From positions 32,803 to 96,802 of the forward strand of contig JAENYS010000011.1 in the NCBI GenBank assembly GCA_016841645.1: a DNA stretch of 64,000 nucleotides, given 5' to 3'. The position numbers and the translations under genes are program-made. Each line of letters starts with the position of its first letter. Within the stretch, counting starts at the first letter, position 1. The DNA is from Desulfoscipio geothermicus. Lineage in GTDB: Bacteria > Bacillota > Desulfotomaculia > Desulfotomaculales > Desulfallaceae. Under the pieces are notes generated by a model. That model was not told the DNA's origin and ran no database searches. It saw nothing but the letters and a program-made list of their open reading frames with translations. Of the stretch, positions 35,274 to 45,214 are shown one piece after another.

Positions 35274-35319
35274 GTATAATCAATTAAAAAAGATTTATTT
35301 CTTAAATCGGGGGATTCAT

Positions 35320-36858
35320 ATGAGTGATCAAAAAATAAATATATTATTGGTTGATGATAGACCGGAAAATTTGGTTGCATTAGAAGCAGCACTAATGTCC
35401 CCCAAATACAATCTGGTTAGGGCAATTTCCGGGGAAGAAGCTTTAAAATTAGTCCTTTCAGAGGATTTTTCTCTAATTTTATTGGATGTTCAAATGCCTG
35501 GACTAGATGGTTTTGAAACAGCATATTTAATAAGACAAAGAAAAAAGACTAAAAATGTTCCAATTATATTTATTACAGCAATTAGCCAGGCAAATGAATT
35601 TGTTATAAAAGGATACAAGATTGGCGCTACAGATTATATTATAAAACCATTTCACCCGGAAACATTAAGGTTAAAGATTGAGGGATATCTAAAAGTTTAT
35701 CAAGATCGTGAAAGCCTTGAGATTATGGTTCAAGAGCGCACCTCAGAGTTAAAATCTACTAACCAGAAGCTGCTTCAAGAAGTTAATAAACGAAAGATAA
35801 TTGCTGAAAAGCTAATGGCTTCTAATAAAAAAATTACCAATATTTTAGAAAGTATCTCGGATGCATTTATTTCTGTGGATAACAGTTGGTTATTGACATA
35901 TATAAATAAAGAAGCTGTTCGATTATTTGGATTATTTAATATATCCCCCGATGGGCTTATTGGAAGGATCATATGGGATTTGATACCGGAAAACATTTGT
36001 ACAAAACTCTATACTCAACTTAATGAAGCAATTAATAGTAAGAAAAGAGTCCATTTTGAGATAGAAGCTTCGGATTTAAAACATTCTTTCTATGACGTTA
36101 ACGCTTATCCTTTTTTTGATGGATTGTCTATTTATTTTAGAGACATCACTGAAATTAAACGACTAGAAAAGGAAATGACTCAAATTGACCGTCTAAATAC
36201 GGTTGGCAAATTGGCTGCCGGTATTGCTCATGAAGTCAGGAACCCAATGACTACTGTACGAGGATTACTACAGGTGTTGGCTAGTAAGGAGGAATGTTCT
36301 AAATATAATGAGTACTTTCCTCTTATGATAGGGGAACTGGACAGGGCTAATTCAATTATTACAAATTTTCTCTCTTTGGCAAAAGATAAATTTATTGAAT
36401 TCAAAAGGCAAAGCCTTAAGGAAATAGTTGAAAGCTTATTCCCTTTAATCCAAGCGGACGCAATGGTTTCCGAAAAGTATATACATATGGATTTAGAAGA
36501 AGTTTTGGAAATCCCTCTGGACGGAGAAGAAATCCGTCAGTTAATTCTCAATCTTGTGCGAAATGGTTTGCAGGCAATGTCCCCCGGCGGAAATATGAAG
36601 ATAAGAACATTTATGACAAAGGAAGAAATTGTACTGGCCGTGCAAGATGATGGTCAAGGGATACCCCCAAAAGTGTTTAAAAAAATCGGCACTCCATTTT
36701 TCACTACAAAAGAAGATGGTACAGGTTTGGGGCTTGCTGTATGTTATAGCATTGCTGCTAAACATAATGCTAAAATAGATATAGAAACTAGTGTTAAGGG
36801 TACAACCTTTTATGTGCGCTTCAATGTCTCCCAAAAGACTGTGCTAAAAGTTTTTTAA
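35320..36858 (+). CDS. Response regulator-histidine kinase fusion (REC-PAS-HisKA-HATPase)
   Basis: 512 residues. An N-terminal receiver ([19 protein letters not shown], phospho-Asp in [14 protein letters not shown], Lys in DYIIKPFHP) is followed by a coiled coil (about 130-175) and PAS (about 175-285). Then come HisKA with His in [19 protein letters not shown] and HATPase ([32 protein letters not shown]). The kinase half resembles sporulation-type KinA/KinE-class kinases. A receiver at the front suggests a relay from the hybrid kinase upstream. GGGGG-ATTCAT precedes the ATG. It ends convergently, overlapping the ATPase stop by 3 nt. Confidence 0.92.
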   Translation: MSDQKINILLVDDRPENLVALEAALMSPKYNLVRAISGEEALKLVLSEDFSLILLDVQMPGLDGFETAYLIRQRKKTKNVPIIFITAISQANEFVIKGYKIGATDYIIKPFHPETLRLKIEGYLKVYQDRESLEIMVQERTSELKSTNQKLLQEVNKRKIIAEKLMASNKKITNILESISDAFISVDNSWLLTYINKEAVRLFGLFNISPDGLIGRIIWDLIPENICTKLYTQLNEAINSKKRVHFEIEASDLKHSFYDVNAYPFFDGLSIYFRDITEIKRLEKEMTQIDRLNTVGKLAAGIAHEVRNPMTTVRGLLQVLASKEECSKYNEYFPLMIGELDRANSIITNFLSLAKDKFIEFKRQSLKEIVESLFPLIQADAMVSEKYIHMDLEEVLEIPLDGEEIRQLILNLVRNGLQAMSPGGNMKIRTFMTKEEIVLAVQDDGQGIPPKVFKKIGTPFFTTKEDGTGLGLAVCYSIAAKHNAKIDIETSVKGTTFYVRFNVSQKTVLKVF

Positions 36859-38777
36859 CGTACTTTTAATAGTAGCAAACTGTTAAAGGTTACGATTAAT
36901 GTTGCACCCATATCTGCAAATATGGCTATCCACAGGGTTAACCAACCGGGAATTACTAACAGTAAGGCCATTGTTTTAATTGCTAAAGAGAAGATAATAT
37001 TCTGCTTAATGATGGTCAAAGCCTTTCGGCTTAATGTTATTGTATAGTGCAATTTATTTAAATCACCTGACATTAAAGCAATATTCGCCGTTTCCAATGC
37101 CGTATCGGTTCCAGCTCCGCCCATTGCCACACCAACGGTTGAAGCTGCTAGTGCCGGTGCATCGTTCACGCCATCCCCAACCATTGCGACACTTTGATGG
37201 TTTTTCCGGAGCTCTTTAATAAAATTTAATTTATCTTCCGGAAGCAAATCGGCTTTAATATCCGAAACCCCGATTTCTTTCCCAACAGCTTCTGCTGTTC
37301 GTTGATTATCACCGGTAAGCATGATTGTTTTCTCAATGCCTATTAGATGAAGCTTGCGGATAACTTCTTTTGATGATTCTCTAATTTCATCAGCTACGGC
37401 AATTAAGGAAAGGATTTCTTTTTCCGTACCTAAAACCATGACGGTTTTACCTTCCCTTTGCATACGAGCAATTTGTTTTCTGATAGTACTTCCAATGTTA
37501 GTTTTGTGCAAATCCTTAAAAAGATTTGGACTTCCTATATAATACAGTTCTTTATTTATTTTTGCCATTACGCCTTTACCCGTAATGGATTGGAAATCTT
37601 CAACCGGTATATCACTTAGATTCAATCCTATTTCTTCTGCTTTTCTCATAATCGCTGAGGCAAGGGGATGCTGTGATCTTTTTTCAAGGGCCGCTGCGAT
37701 GATAAGCAATTCATTTTCATCGCCACCATATGTCATAACTTCTGTTACCACCGGAACACCTTTGGTTAATGTCCCTGTTTTATCAAAAGCGATGATTTTT
37801 AAGGCGCCGGCTTCTTCTAAATAAATGCCGCCTTTTATTAAAACACCGTTTTTAGCTGCATTGCCAACTGCAGTTACCACGGCAACCGGTGTTGAAACGA
37901 CTAGGGCACAAGGACAGCCGACCACTAAAACTGCTAACCCCTGATAAATCCATTTGCTCCAATCCCCCTCAAATAGCAGTGGTGGAACAACAGCAATTAA
38001 TAGAGCCAGGACGATGACAGCCGGCGTATAGTATCGGGCAAATTTATCAACAAATGCTTGAGAAGGTGCCCTTTCAGCTTGAGCTTCTTCCACTAAATGA
38101 ATAATTTTTGCAAGAGTTGTGTCTTCCGCTCTTTTGGTTACTTTTACCTCTAATAATCCTTCTTCATTCAATGTACCAGCAAAGACCTTATCATTAATCG
38201 TTTTGGTCACTGGAACACTTTCTCCGGTAATGGAAGCCTGATTTATGGTAGATATCCCCTTGGTAACTGTTCCATCCATCGCTATTTTTTGCCCGGGCTT
38301 TACGATCATAATAGCGCCAACTTGAACATCTTCAACGTTGACCATCATTTCTAAATCGCCGATACGGATAAGAGCTTCCTTGGGGGCAATATCCATTAAA
38401 GATTCAATAGATTGACGGGCTTTATCCATTGAATAACGCTCTAATGCTTCACTGATGGCAAATAGAATGACGACAGTTGCACCTTCGCCCCATTCTCCAA
38501 TTACAGCGGCCCCTAAAATAGCTACTGTCATTAGTGTATTCATGTCAAAGTTTAGTCTGCTTAAGTTTTTAAAACCTTTAATGAATAGCGAGTATCCCCC
38601 AATTAGTATAGCAGCAGCATAACCGATTTTCGGAAGCATTTGCCCTTCTCCGTATTGCAGTGCTGAAAGCCAGCTGATCACAAGTAATATTGCCGATATA
38701 TAAACTTTAACATTCTCTTTCTGTTTCCAGAACGGTTCACAAGCTACCGGTTTTTCATTTTCTTCCCGCACCTTCAA
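36855..38777 (-). CDS. Heavy-metal P1B-type ATPase, CadA/ZntA type (main body)
   Basis: 640 residues from TTG 38777 to the stop. It pumps Cd2+/Zn2+/Pb2+ out of the cell. Visible are the CPC ion motif in [13 protein letters not shown], phosphorylation site [13 protein letters not shown] loop [11 protein letters not shown] motif [10 protein letters not shown] and hinge [10 protein letters not shown]. The start at 38777 is artificial: the same frame continues upstream through a complete HMA domain to 38972 but contains one UGA (38922-38924). Full length would be 705 residues, the normal CadA size. Without the HMA domain the pump may still work. No ArsR/CadC-type regulator is adjacent. Confidence 0.9.
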   Translation of the reverse strand: MKVREENEKPVACEPFWKQKENVKVYISAILLVISWLSALQYGEGQMLPKIGYAAAILIGGYSLFIKGFKNLSRLNFDMNTLMTVAILGAAVIGEWGEGATVVILFAISEALERYSMDKARQSIESLMDIAPKEALIRIGDLEMMVNVEDVQVGAIMIVKPGQKIAMDGTVTKGISTINQASITGESVPVTKTINDKVFAGTLNEEGLLEVKVTKRAEDTTLAKIIHLVEEAQAERAPSQAFVDKFARYYTPAVIVLALLIAVVPPLLFEGDWSKWIYQGLAVLVVGCPCALVVSTPVAVVTAVGNAAKNGVLIKGGIYLEEAGALKIIAFDKTGTLTKGVPVVTEVMTYGGDENELLIIAAALEKRSQHPLASAIMRKAEEIGLNLSDIPVEDFQSITGKGVMAKINKELYYIGSPNLFKDLHKTNIGSTIRKQIARMQREGKTVMVLGTEKEILSLIAVADEIRESSKEVIRKLHLIGIEKTIMLTGDNQRTAEAVGKEIGVSDIKADLLPEDKLNFIKELRKNHQSVAMVGDGVNDAPALAASTVGVAMGGAGTDTALETANIALMSGDLNKLHYTITLSRKALTIIKQNIIFSLAIKTMALLLVIPGWLTLWIAIFADMGATLIVTFNSLLLLKVR

Positions 38778-38972
38778 GTTTTCAAATGCGCCGGCTTTTT
38801 CGATTGCTTCAATAGTTGTGCTGCCATAAATTTTCAGTTTAGATGCGCCAAAATTTACTTTTGCATCAATAACACCATCCAGGTGTTTTACGTTCGTTTC
38901 GAACTTTATCGAGCAGTTAGCTCAGGAGAGTCCCTGAATACGGTATTTTTTTACTGCTTCAACCTCAGATAT
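38778..38972 (-). other. 5' part of the P-type ATPase gene: HMA domain with in-frame UGA at the first Cys of CxxC
   Basis: The frame of the ATPase extends upstream as [56 protein letters not shown] and [13 protein letters not shown]. This is the standard CadA HMA domain (GLSCANC), with UGA replacing the first Cys. The expected start, 9 nt after AAGGGGG, reads ATA rather than ATG. Either the UGA encodes selenocysteine, or the domain is decaying by point mutation. Hairpins downstream of the UGA (GTTCG-AAA-CGAAC and AACACC-TGGAT-GGTGTT) are not decisive. Confidence 0.8.
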
Positions 38973-39148
38973 TGATTTTCACCCCCTTACTTATGGGTTA
39001 ATGATCTAATGAGTATTAGATTAACCGTTAATACCGGCTTTTATTTAGTTGCGCAGCTCTAAATTACTACTTATTCTTGATACTGGATTAATATATGCGA
39101 CTATAATGCGACCGGATATTTAGCCTCAATCACACGGTACTACTCATA

Positions 39149-40270
39149 TTATTGGCTGCGCAATTTGGCCAGCACAGTCTTGAGTTGTTCAGGACTATTT
39201 ATGTTATTGAGTAATTTTTCAACATATAAGGACTTGCTTGGGTCCTGCATGTCATGCATAGTAACATATACTCCGGCTCGTCTGCCCAACTGGAAATTAG
39301 CTTTTTCCTGTGGTGTCATACCAAGATAGTGATCAATAATCCCCAGTAATTTATTTTGGTCACCAGGCAGGGTACCCTGTAATTCCTGCAGCAAATTGCG
39401 CATGTGATCACTTACCACCGTAGTAGTTGCCCCTTTTAGCGACTCAAGCAATAAACGTTGTTCTGTAACCACTTCATCCTCATCTAAGGGTGTAAAAGCG
39501 CCACTGGCCATCATATCATATAGAGGAGTATTTTTAAGTACAGAAAGTGTTCTAAAACGCATATATTCTGGGTTCCCCTGGTTAATTACAGCAGCGGTTT
39601 CCAAAGAATGTTCCCTGGTGTGCTCTCTGCCGCCCAACCCGGGCATGATGTACCAGCATAGCGATATACCGGAAGCCTTAATTTTTTGAGCAGCTTCAAT
39701 TAATTGGTTAGCAGTAATGCCCTTTAGGATCTTTTTTAATACTATGTCCGATCCCGATTCCATGCCCATGTGTATCCTGTCTAGACCGGCCTCTCTTAAT
39801 TCTTGTAGTTCACCTGTGCTCTTTCGGGTTACTGTATTTGCCCTGGCGTACATGGTTACTCGTTCCACTGAGGGCAGGATGATACGCAGATATTGAATAA
39901 TTTGCACTAATTCACTAGTCTTTAATACTAGTGAATTAGCATCTTGCAAAAAAACATTTTTGCCGCCGTAATACAGCCACTGAGCAACATGGTAATGCAA
40001 ATAGCCATAGCGAGAGCCAGCTTCATTTACCACTTTTCCGTTTACTCGTCCATCCAATCCATTATTCAGGGAAATTTGCCTGACTTGCTTGACAACCCGG
40101 GCTATGGAATCTATGTCTCGCTGCACATCTTCAACCGGGCGCCTGCTGAACTGCTCGCCTTTGTAAGTTATACAAAAGGTACATTTATTCCAGGGACAGT
40201 TTCTGGTTACCCGAATAAGCAAACTGGATGCTTCGCTGGGCGGTCTGATCGGACCTTGCTCAATTTGCAT
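39149..40270 (-). CDS. Radical SAM protein (Elp3/MiaB-like SPASM-less family)
   Basis: 373 residues; the ATG at 40270 is 9 nt after GGAGG, while 40279 is too close. The cluster motif is CPWNKCTFC (C-x5-C-x2-C), near residue 27. Further radical-SAM features are LQDANSLVL, RANTVTRKS, the HMGMESGSD glycine-rich SAM strand and CWYIMPGLGGREHTREHSLE. The 100-residue C-terminal part is helical. This uncharacterised family is common in sulfate reducers and clostridia; the substrate is unknown. Monocistronic. Confidence 0.88.
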   Translation of the reverse strand: MQIEQGPIRPPSEASSLLIRVTRNCPWNKCTFCITYKGEQFSRRPVEDVQRDIDSIARVVKQVRQISLNNGLDGRVNGKVVNEAGSRYGYLHYHVAQWLYYGGKNVFLQDANSLVLKTSELVQIIQYLRIILPSVERVTMYARANTVTRKSTGELQELREAGLDRIHMGMESGSDIVLKKILKGITANQLIEAAQKIKASGISLCWYIMPGLGGREHTREHSLETAAVINQGNPEYMRFRTLSVLKNTPLYDMMASGAFTPLDEDEVVTEQRLLLESLKGATTTVVSDHMRNLLQELQGTLPGDQNKLLGIIDHYLGMTPQEKANFQLGRRAGVYVTMHDMQDPSKSLYVEKLLNNINSPEQLKTVLAKLRSQ

Positions 40271-40456
40271 GATAATCATCCTCCATGATTCTTCATTGCC
40301 TCCAATTTAAGTCAACTATCCCGAAGGTTTGCTGCAAAAAGTATTTGGGGCAATAACTTAGTAAAAGAAAATCCTCATGATTAAAAAGGCGAAAAGCTAT
40401 AACATTATATTAAAAGCATAGCCATGATGGCACAAATTGTTGTTTTTATTTGAATA

Positions 40457-40780
40457 TTACACAAAATTATGTAGCAAAGCCATGATTACAATGCCAACTA
40501 ACAAACTATAGAAAAGGCTTTTGGTCTTAATGGCGACCAGCAGTGTGGGTATGAAGGCCCAGAAATACTTATTATAAATACTTATATCAATGTCACCCTC
40601 CGGCGCTAATACGCTTAAAGCTGTTAAGGCGCCTAAGACAGCCGGGGCCACAAAGGATAACCATCGTTTAAGCAGTTCAGGAAATTCATAACGAGAAAAC
40701 AGCACTACCGGCAGGATACGTGGCAAGAGGGATACCAGCGAAACGCCAATAATCATTAGCCAAATACTAGTGCTGCTCAT
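40457..40780 (-). CDS. azlD: AzlD-type branched-chain amino acid exporter small subunit
   Basis: 107 residues with three to four membrane helices: WLMIIGVSLVSLLPRILPVV, FVAPAVLGALTALSVLA, FWAFIPTLLVAIKTKSLFYS and LLVGIVIMALLHNF. This is the AzlD family, the partner of AzlC in export of branched-chain amino acids (4-azaleucine resistance in Bacillus). It overlaps the end of azlC by 14 nt, so translation is coupled. Confidence 0.9.
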   Translation of the reverse strand: MSSTSIWLMIIGVSLVSLLPRILPVVLFSRYEFPELLKRWLSFVAPAVLGALTALSVLAPEGDIDISIYNKYFWAFIPTLLVAIKTKSLFYSLLVGIVIMALLHNFV

Positions 40781-41459
40781 GAATTAACACCCCCAAACTG
40801 GCCGCAATAATTGTTGCAATGATGATATTAAACATATTCCCCATAGCAGCCGGTACAAGGTAACCAATCAGTAAACAAAAAAAAGCTGAAGACAAGGCAA
40901 CAATAACGTCTGATGTATGTTTGGTCATGAAGACCAATAGACAAATATACATAGCCGGCAAAGCAAAATCTAGGCCCAAACTGTCCGTATTCCCTATATA
41001 ACTACCCAGTATGGCTCCCAATAATGTACTGGTGATCCAACCAATATGTGCGCTTAGATTAAGTCCGGCCATATAGGAAGCGGTGGGCGCATGCCCCTGA
41101 TAGCGGTTTATTGCTACTGCATAAGTCTCGTCCGTCAATCCATAGGATAGCAGGCTGCCAATCGCAGTTGGAACTTGCCCTTTGAGGTAAGGCACCAATG
41201 ATGTAGAAAATAGTAAATACCTTAAATTAACTAAAACATTTGCCAGGATAATGGTGAATAGGGCTCCTCCTGCTTGCATGACCCCGATGGCAATGTATTG
41301 CCCGGCTCCTGTAAAACACAGAACCGACATCATTGTAGCCTGAATGATTGACATGCCTACTTCATTTGCCAGAACCCCAAAAGCAAACCCCAGTGGTAAA
41401 TAACCCAAAATGATTGGAATTGAGTCTTTGATTCCTTGCTTTAGTTCTTGCTTTTGCAT
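40767..41459 (-). CDS. azlC: AzlC-type branched-chain amino acid exporter large subunit
   Basis: About 230 residues if started at ATG 41459 (GGATGG about 8 nt upstream); ATG 41471 is also possible, and the frame is open to 41585. It has the AzlC signatures PIILGYLPLGFAFGVLANEV, FTGAGQYIAIGVMQAGG, NLRYLLFSTSLVPYL and LTDETYAVAINRYQG, with about seven membrane helices. With AzlD it forms an inner-membrane exporter of leucine-type amino acids. Confidence 0.92.
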   Translation of the reverse strand: MQKQELKQGIKDSIPIILGYLPLGFAFGVLANEVGMSIIQATMMSVLCFTGAGQYIAIGVMQAGGALFTIILANVLVNLRYLLFSTSLVPYLKGQVPTAIGSLLSYGLTDETYAVAINRYQGHAPTASYMAGLNLSAHIGWITSTLLGAILGSYIGNTDSLGLDFALPAMYICLLVFMTKHTSDVIVALSSAFFCLLIGYLVPAAMGNMFNIIIATIIAASLGVLIHEQH

Positions 41460-41825
41460 ATGTATCGCCATCCGAATAAAATGTAGTTCAAAGGCTCTCT
41501 TTGTTACTACAATTATATCATCATGTGGGATAAATGCTTGGGAAGTTTTTAGTCTTGCTTTTATTATACTTGGAAGAAAGATCATAATACGGGGGGGGTA
41601 AATTTATATATAAAACGAGTCCGTAGTAGCGTCCATAGGACGTTTTTTTATATCTTTTTCATGACATATTGCTGAAATTTATCATATAACACCAGGCTTA
41701 TGACTGTCGATAATAATTTACCTGACATTATCGTCTTAATTTTTGTTCATACTGGTAGCACAATCAGGTTGTCGTATATCATTTTGTAGGCACACATATA
41801 ATGTTACATAAGGGGGATCGAGCTC
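41460..41825. other. Divergent intergenic region
   Basis: It holds the start regions of azlC (minus) and ytxC (plus). CGTCC-ATA-GGACG followed by seven T at 41630-41649 looks like a short plus-strand terminator, but its 5-bp stem is weak and no plus-strand gene precedes it. A GGGGGGGG run lies at 41591-41598. Confidence 0.45.
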
Positions 41826-42683
41826 ATGATGTCACAGTGCCTTTCCATTGGTGCCGCGCACTATAAAGAACTGCTTAAAGATACTTTGTGCAAGGAACTT
41901 AGGGTGCTTAAAGACCAAGGTCTGGAAGTGCATATGGAAGAAAGCCCGGTCGGCAGCCTTACTTTTTTAGCTTGCAGCGTTTCCGGCTGTGAACAGATAG
42001 AGCCCGTTTTCAAAGATCAAATAGCGGGAGTTGTTGCCGATTTAATAACCAGCGAATGGAAAGATAAGCTGCTTAAAGATATTATAAGAAATAATTATTA
42101 TTATTTTGATGATGATGAAAAGGGAACTATTTATAATTATGCCCAGAAAAAAATAAATTATAATGAAAAAAGTAGGGAAAAGGATAGACTGTGGATTCTG
42201 CGCCGGCTGACCGAGTATTTAAATTTTAACAGTAATTTGGTAATTGACGGCTTCATTCGTTTCCGGCTTAAAGAATATGTTAATGATTTATATGAAGTGG
42301 CGGATCAAGCAGTGGATGATTTTTTAAGTGAACGCGAATATAAAGAATTTATACAATTGTTAAGATATTTTGTAGAAATCCAGGATCCCCGTGCAGAACT
42401 GGTAAATGTAGTTATCCGTCCCAGTGGTGTGTTCCAATTATACGACGAAGTGGGCCGGGTTATTAATAGTGACTATTTAAAAGATTTTATGGTAGAGTTA
42501 GCCGAGAATGAAATTAATTATGAGGATTTACTGATTAGTGCTTTGATCACTATTTCTCCTAAAAAAATCATGGTTCATACGGGCAACGGCGATTTTCCGG
42601 CCGGTACCTTGGAAACTATCAGACAGGTTTTTGCTGACCGGGTTTCCCAATGCCAGGGATGTTCAATGTGCCGGCAGCAATGA
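41826..42683 (+). CDS. ytxC: Sporulation protein YtxC
   Basis: 285 residues of the YtxC family (DUF3902-like). It starts with MMSQCLSIGA and holds NNYYYFDDDEKGTIYNYAQK and VDDFLSEREYKEFIQLLRYF, which are family hallmarks. The C-terminus carries CQGCSMC. YtxC lies next to thrS in Bacillus as well, and the same order is kept here, which supports the call. The protein is linked to sporulation by phylogenetic distribution only. AAGGGGG precedes the start. Confidence 0.9.
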   Translation: MMSQCLSIGAAHYKELLKDTLCKELRVLKDQGLEVHMEESPVGSLTFLACSVSGCEQIEPVFKDQIAGVVADLITSEWKDKLLKDIIRNNYYYFDDDEKGTIYNYAQKKINYNEKSREKDRLWILRRLTEYLNFNSNLVIDGFIRFRLKEYVNDLYEVADQAVDDFLSEREYKEFIQLLRYFVEIQDPRAELVNVVIRPSGVFQLYDEVGRVINSDYLKDFMVELAENEINYEDLLISALITISPKKIMVHTGNGDFPAGTLETIRQVFADRVSQCQGCSMCRQQ

Positions 42684-42692
42684 TTTGCGCTG

Positions 42693-42721
42693 TTGACAAT
42701 TAGAAGGTATTTAAATATAAT
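42693..42721 (+). promoter_or_regulatory. Promoter of the thrS T-box transcript
   Basis: TTGACA (42693-42698) and TATAAT (42716-42721), spacing 17 nt, full consensus. Confidence 0.9.
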
Positions 42722-42752
42722 ATGCGTGTATTAACTGCGTAAATAGTAAGTT

Positions 42753-43005
42753 ATAAATGTAATGATGAGGAAAGTAAACTTCAACCGGTTCTCAGAGAGA
42801 GGGTGCCAATGGCTGGAAGCGCCTTTGTATGCGGGGAGTTGAAAACCACCTTTAAACAGCTGTATTGAACAAATATAGTAAATACAGCCGGTCGGCACCG
42901 TTATACGCTTTAGAAGTAGAGCCTTCCTTTTAAGGTTTAAATCAGGGTGGAACCGTGGGATAAACATCCCGCCCCTGGCATTCGTGCCGGGGGCGTTATT
43001 TTTTT
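42753..43005 (+). promoter_or_regulatory. T-box leader of thrS (tRNA-Thr sensing)
   Basis: The T-box sequence AGGGTGGAACCGTGG is at 42944-42958. Stem I begins with AATGATGAGGAAAGTAAA (about 42759), and ACCACC at 42845-42850 offers a threonine specifier codon. The terminator is GCCCCTGGCA-TTCG-TGCCGGGGGC (42971-42994) plus a T run. Uncharged tRNA-Thr should pair with the leader, form the antiterminator and allow thrS transcription. Confidence 0.92.
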
Positions 43006-43067
43006 TAACGGCATATTTAGCCAAAGTTATTTAAAGCATGTGTATAGGAAAGGGGTATCAACTACAA

Positions 43068-44978
43068 ATGATTAACGTAACTCTAAAAGATGGTTCGGTG
43101 CGCAGTTACGAACCCGGAACATCTCTTTTGGAAATGGCCATAAGTATTAGTCCCAGGTTGGCCAAGGAAGCACTGGTGGCCAGAGTGAACGGTAAGCTAG
43201 CTGACTTAAACGAAAAAATATATGATGACAGTGAAGTAGAGCTTCTGACCTTTGACAGCGATGAGGGTAAAAAGGTTTTTAGGCATAGTGCCTCACACGT
43301 ATTGGCCCAAGCCGTGCAAAGGCTGTTTCCCGGCACCAAGCTGGCTATAGGACCGGCAATTGCCAACGGTTTTTATTATGATTTTGACAAGGAACAAAGC
43401 TTCACTCCAGAGCAGCTTGAAAAAATCGAAGCGGAAATGGATAAAATTATTAAAGAAGATTGGCCATTTGGCCGGGTGGAACTGTCCCGTGAAGATGCCC
43501 TGCGCAGATTTAATGAGCGGGGTGAACAGTATAAGGTTGAGTTAATTAAAGATTTGCCGGAGGACTCCGTTATCTCTTGTTACCGGCAGGGTGAATTTGA
43601 AGATTTATGCGCTGGGCCTCACGTACCCTCCACAGGAAGGCTAAAAGCCCTTAAACTGCTAAGTGTAGCCGGGGCGTACTGGCGCGGTGATGAGCACAAC
43701 AAAATGCTGCAGCGTATTTATGGCACGGCGTTCCCCAAAAAATCGCTACTTGAAGAGCACTTGCACCGGCTGGAGGAAGCTAAACGCAGGGACCACCGTA
43801 AGCTGGGGGCGGAATTAGACTTGTTTAGTATTCATGAGGAAGGCCCCGGATTCCCCTTTTTTCATCCCAAGGGAATGATTTTGCGTAATGAGCTGGAAAA
43901 ATACTGGCATGAAGAGCACAAAAAACGCGGTTATGACGAAATACGCACGCCGGTGATATTAAACCGGTCGCTATGGGAGCAGAGCGGACACTGGGACCAT
44001 TACAGGGAGAATATGTACTTTACTCGTATAGATGAGGGAGATTACGCCATTAAGCCTATGAACTGTCCTGGCAGTATGCTTATATACAGGAACCGCCCGC
44101 ACAGTTATCGCGAGCTGCCCATACGCATGGCCGAGCTGGGTCTGGTGCACCGGCACGAGCTTTCCGGGGTGCTGCACGGGCTGATGCGAGTGCGCTGTTT
44201 TACCCAGGATGATGCGCATATCTTTATGCTGCCCAGTCAGATAAAAGATGAAATTGTAGGCGTTATTGATATGGTAAATAATTTCTACCAGGTGTTTGGA
44301 TTTAAATACCATGTGGAATTATCCACCAAGCCGGACAAGGCTATGGGTTCCGATGAAATATGGGAGCTGGCCACCGGTACTTTGCAAGATGCCCTGGAGG
44401 CCCGGGGGTTGCCCTACAAAATTAATGAAGGGGATGGCGCTTTTTACGGCCCCAAAATAGATTTCCATTTGGAGGATTGCCTGGGCCGCACATGGCAGTG
44501 CGGTACCATTCAGTTGGATTTCCAGATGCCCGAGTTGTTTGATCTGACCTATGTTGGCGAAGACGGTCAAAAGCACCGTCCCGTAATGATCCACCGGGTG
44601 GTGTTCGGTAGCATCGAGAGATTTATCGGTATCCTTACCGAGCATTTTGCCGGTGCATTCCCGGCTTGGCTAGCCCCGGTGCAAGTAAAGGTGTTACCTA
44701 TTACCGATCGGCACTTGGAGTACGCCCATAAAGTAGTTGAAGCGTTCGCGAAAAGGGATATCCGGGTGGAGCTGGACGCTCGTAATGAAAAGGTCAATTA
44801 TAAAATAAGGGAGGCCCAGGCGCAAAAGATACCTTACATGTTGGTGCTTGGCGACCGGGAGGCCGAAGCGGGGGCAGTTGCGGTACGCCATCGTAGTCAG
44901 GGAGACCTGGGTGCGGTACAGTTGGAACAGTTTATCGAAGATCTAGTGCGGGAAATTAATACTAAAGAGCGTAAATAA
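43068..44978 (+). CDS. thrS: Threonyl-tRNA synthetase
   Basis: 636 residues from ATG 43068, 12 nt after GGAAAGGGG; an upstream ATG at 43038 would include its own ribosome site. TGS domain 1-62 (INVTLKDGSVRSYEPGTSLL), editing domain with the HASHxL-type HSASHVLAQAV, and the class II core. Motif 2 is MRVRCFTQDDAHIF and motif 3 MIHRVVFGSIERFIGIL. A C-terminal anticodon-binding domain closes it. It charges tRNA-Thr and edits serine. It is T-box controlled. Confidence 0.97.
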   Translation: MINVTLKDGSVRSYEPGTSLLEMAISISPRLAKEALVARVNGKLADLNEKIYDDSEVELLTFDSDEGKKVFRHSASHVLAQAVQRLFPGTKLAIGPAIANGFYYDFDKEQSFTPEQLEKIEAEMDKIIKEDWPFGRVELSREDALRRFNERGEQYKVELIKDLPEDSVISCYRQGEFEDLCAGPHVPSTGRLKALKLLSVAGAYWRGDEHNKMLQRIYGTAFPKKSLLEEHLHRLEEAKRRDHRKLGAELDLFSIHEEGPGFPFFHPKGMILRNELEKYWHEEHKKRGYDEIRTPVILNRSLWEQSGHWDHYRENMYFTRIDEGDYAIKPMNCPGSMLIYRNRPHSYRELPIRMAELGLVHRHELSGVLHGLMRVRCFTQDDAHIFMLPSQIKDEIVGVIDMVNNFYQVFGFKYHVELSTKPDKAMGSDEIWELATGTLQDALEARGLPYKINEGDGAFYGPKIDFHLEDCLGRTWQCGTIQLDFQMPELFDLTYVGEDGQKHRPVMIHRVVFGSIERFIGILTEHFAGAFPAWLAPVQVKVLPITDRHLEYAHKVVEAFAKRDIRVELDARNEKVNYKIREAQAQKIPYMLVLGDREAEAGAVAVRHRSQGDLGAVQLEQFIEDLVREINTKERK

Positions 44979-45011
44979 ACATTATAGCTGCAGTAGCGGA
45001 TTGCGGGGCAG

Positions 45012-45040
45012 TTGACGGAGCTGATTTGTCGTGTTATAAT
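45012..45040 (+). promoter_or_regulatory. Promoter of the infC-rpmI-rplT operon
   Basis: TTGACG (45012-45017) and TATAAT (45035-45040), spacing 17 nt. Confidence 0.88.
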
Positions 45041-45200
45041 AACCACAAATTGTATATATTGAATGCTAAGTAGAGGCTGCTCGCTTCTCACCTCGCAACA
45101 TCCAAATGGATTGTTTAAGGGTTAATTATCAGCTACCATAAGTCTTAATAATTTATTGGTAATAATTGGCGGGTGCACGCACCCGCCTTTTTATTTTACA
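45041..45200 (+). promoter_or_regulatory. L20-type leader with terminator upstream of infC
   Basis: About 160 nt of untranslated leader ends in the hairpin GGCGGGTG-CACG-CACCCGCC (45168-45187) plus TTTTTATTTT, directly before the infC ribosome site. In Firmicutes the L20 protein binds such leaders and promotes termination, so autoregulation by rplT at the end of this operon is expected. The exact L20 site was not traced. Confidence 0.78.
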
Positions 45201-45214
45201 GGGAGGTGAAATTT

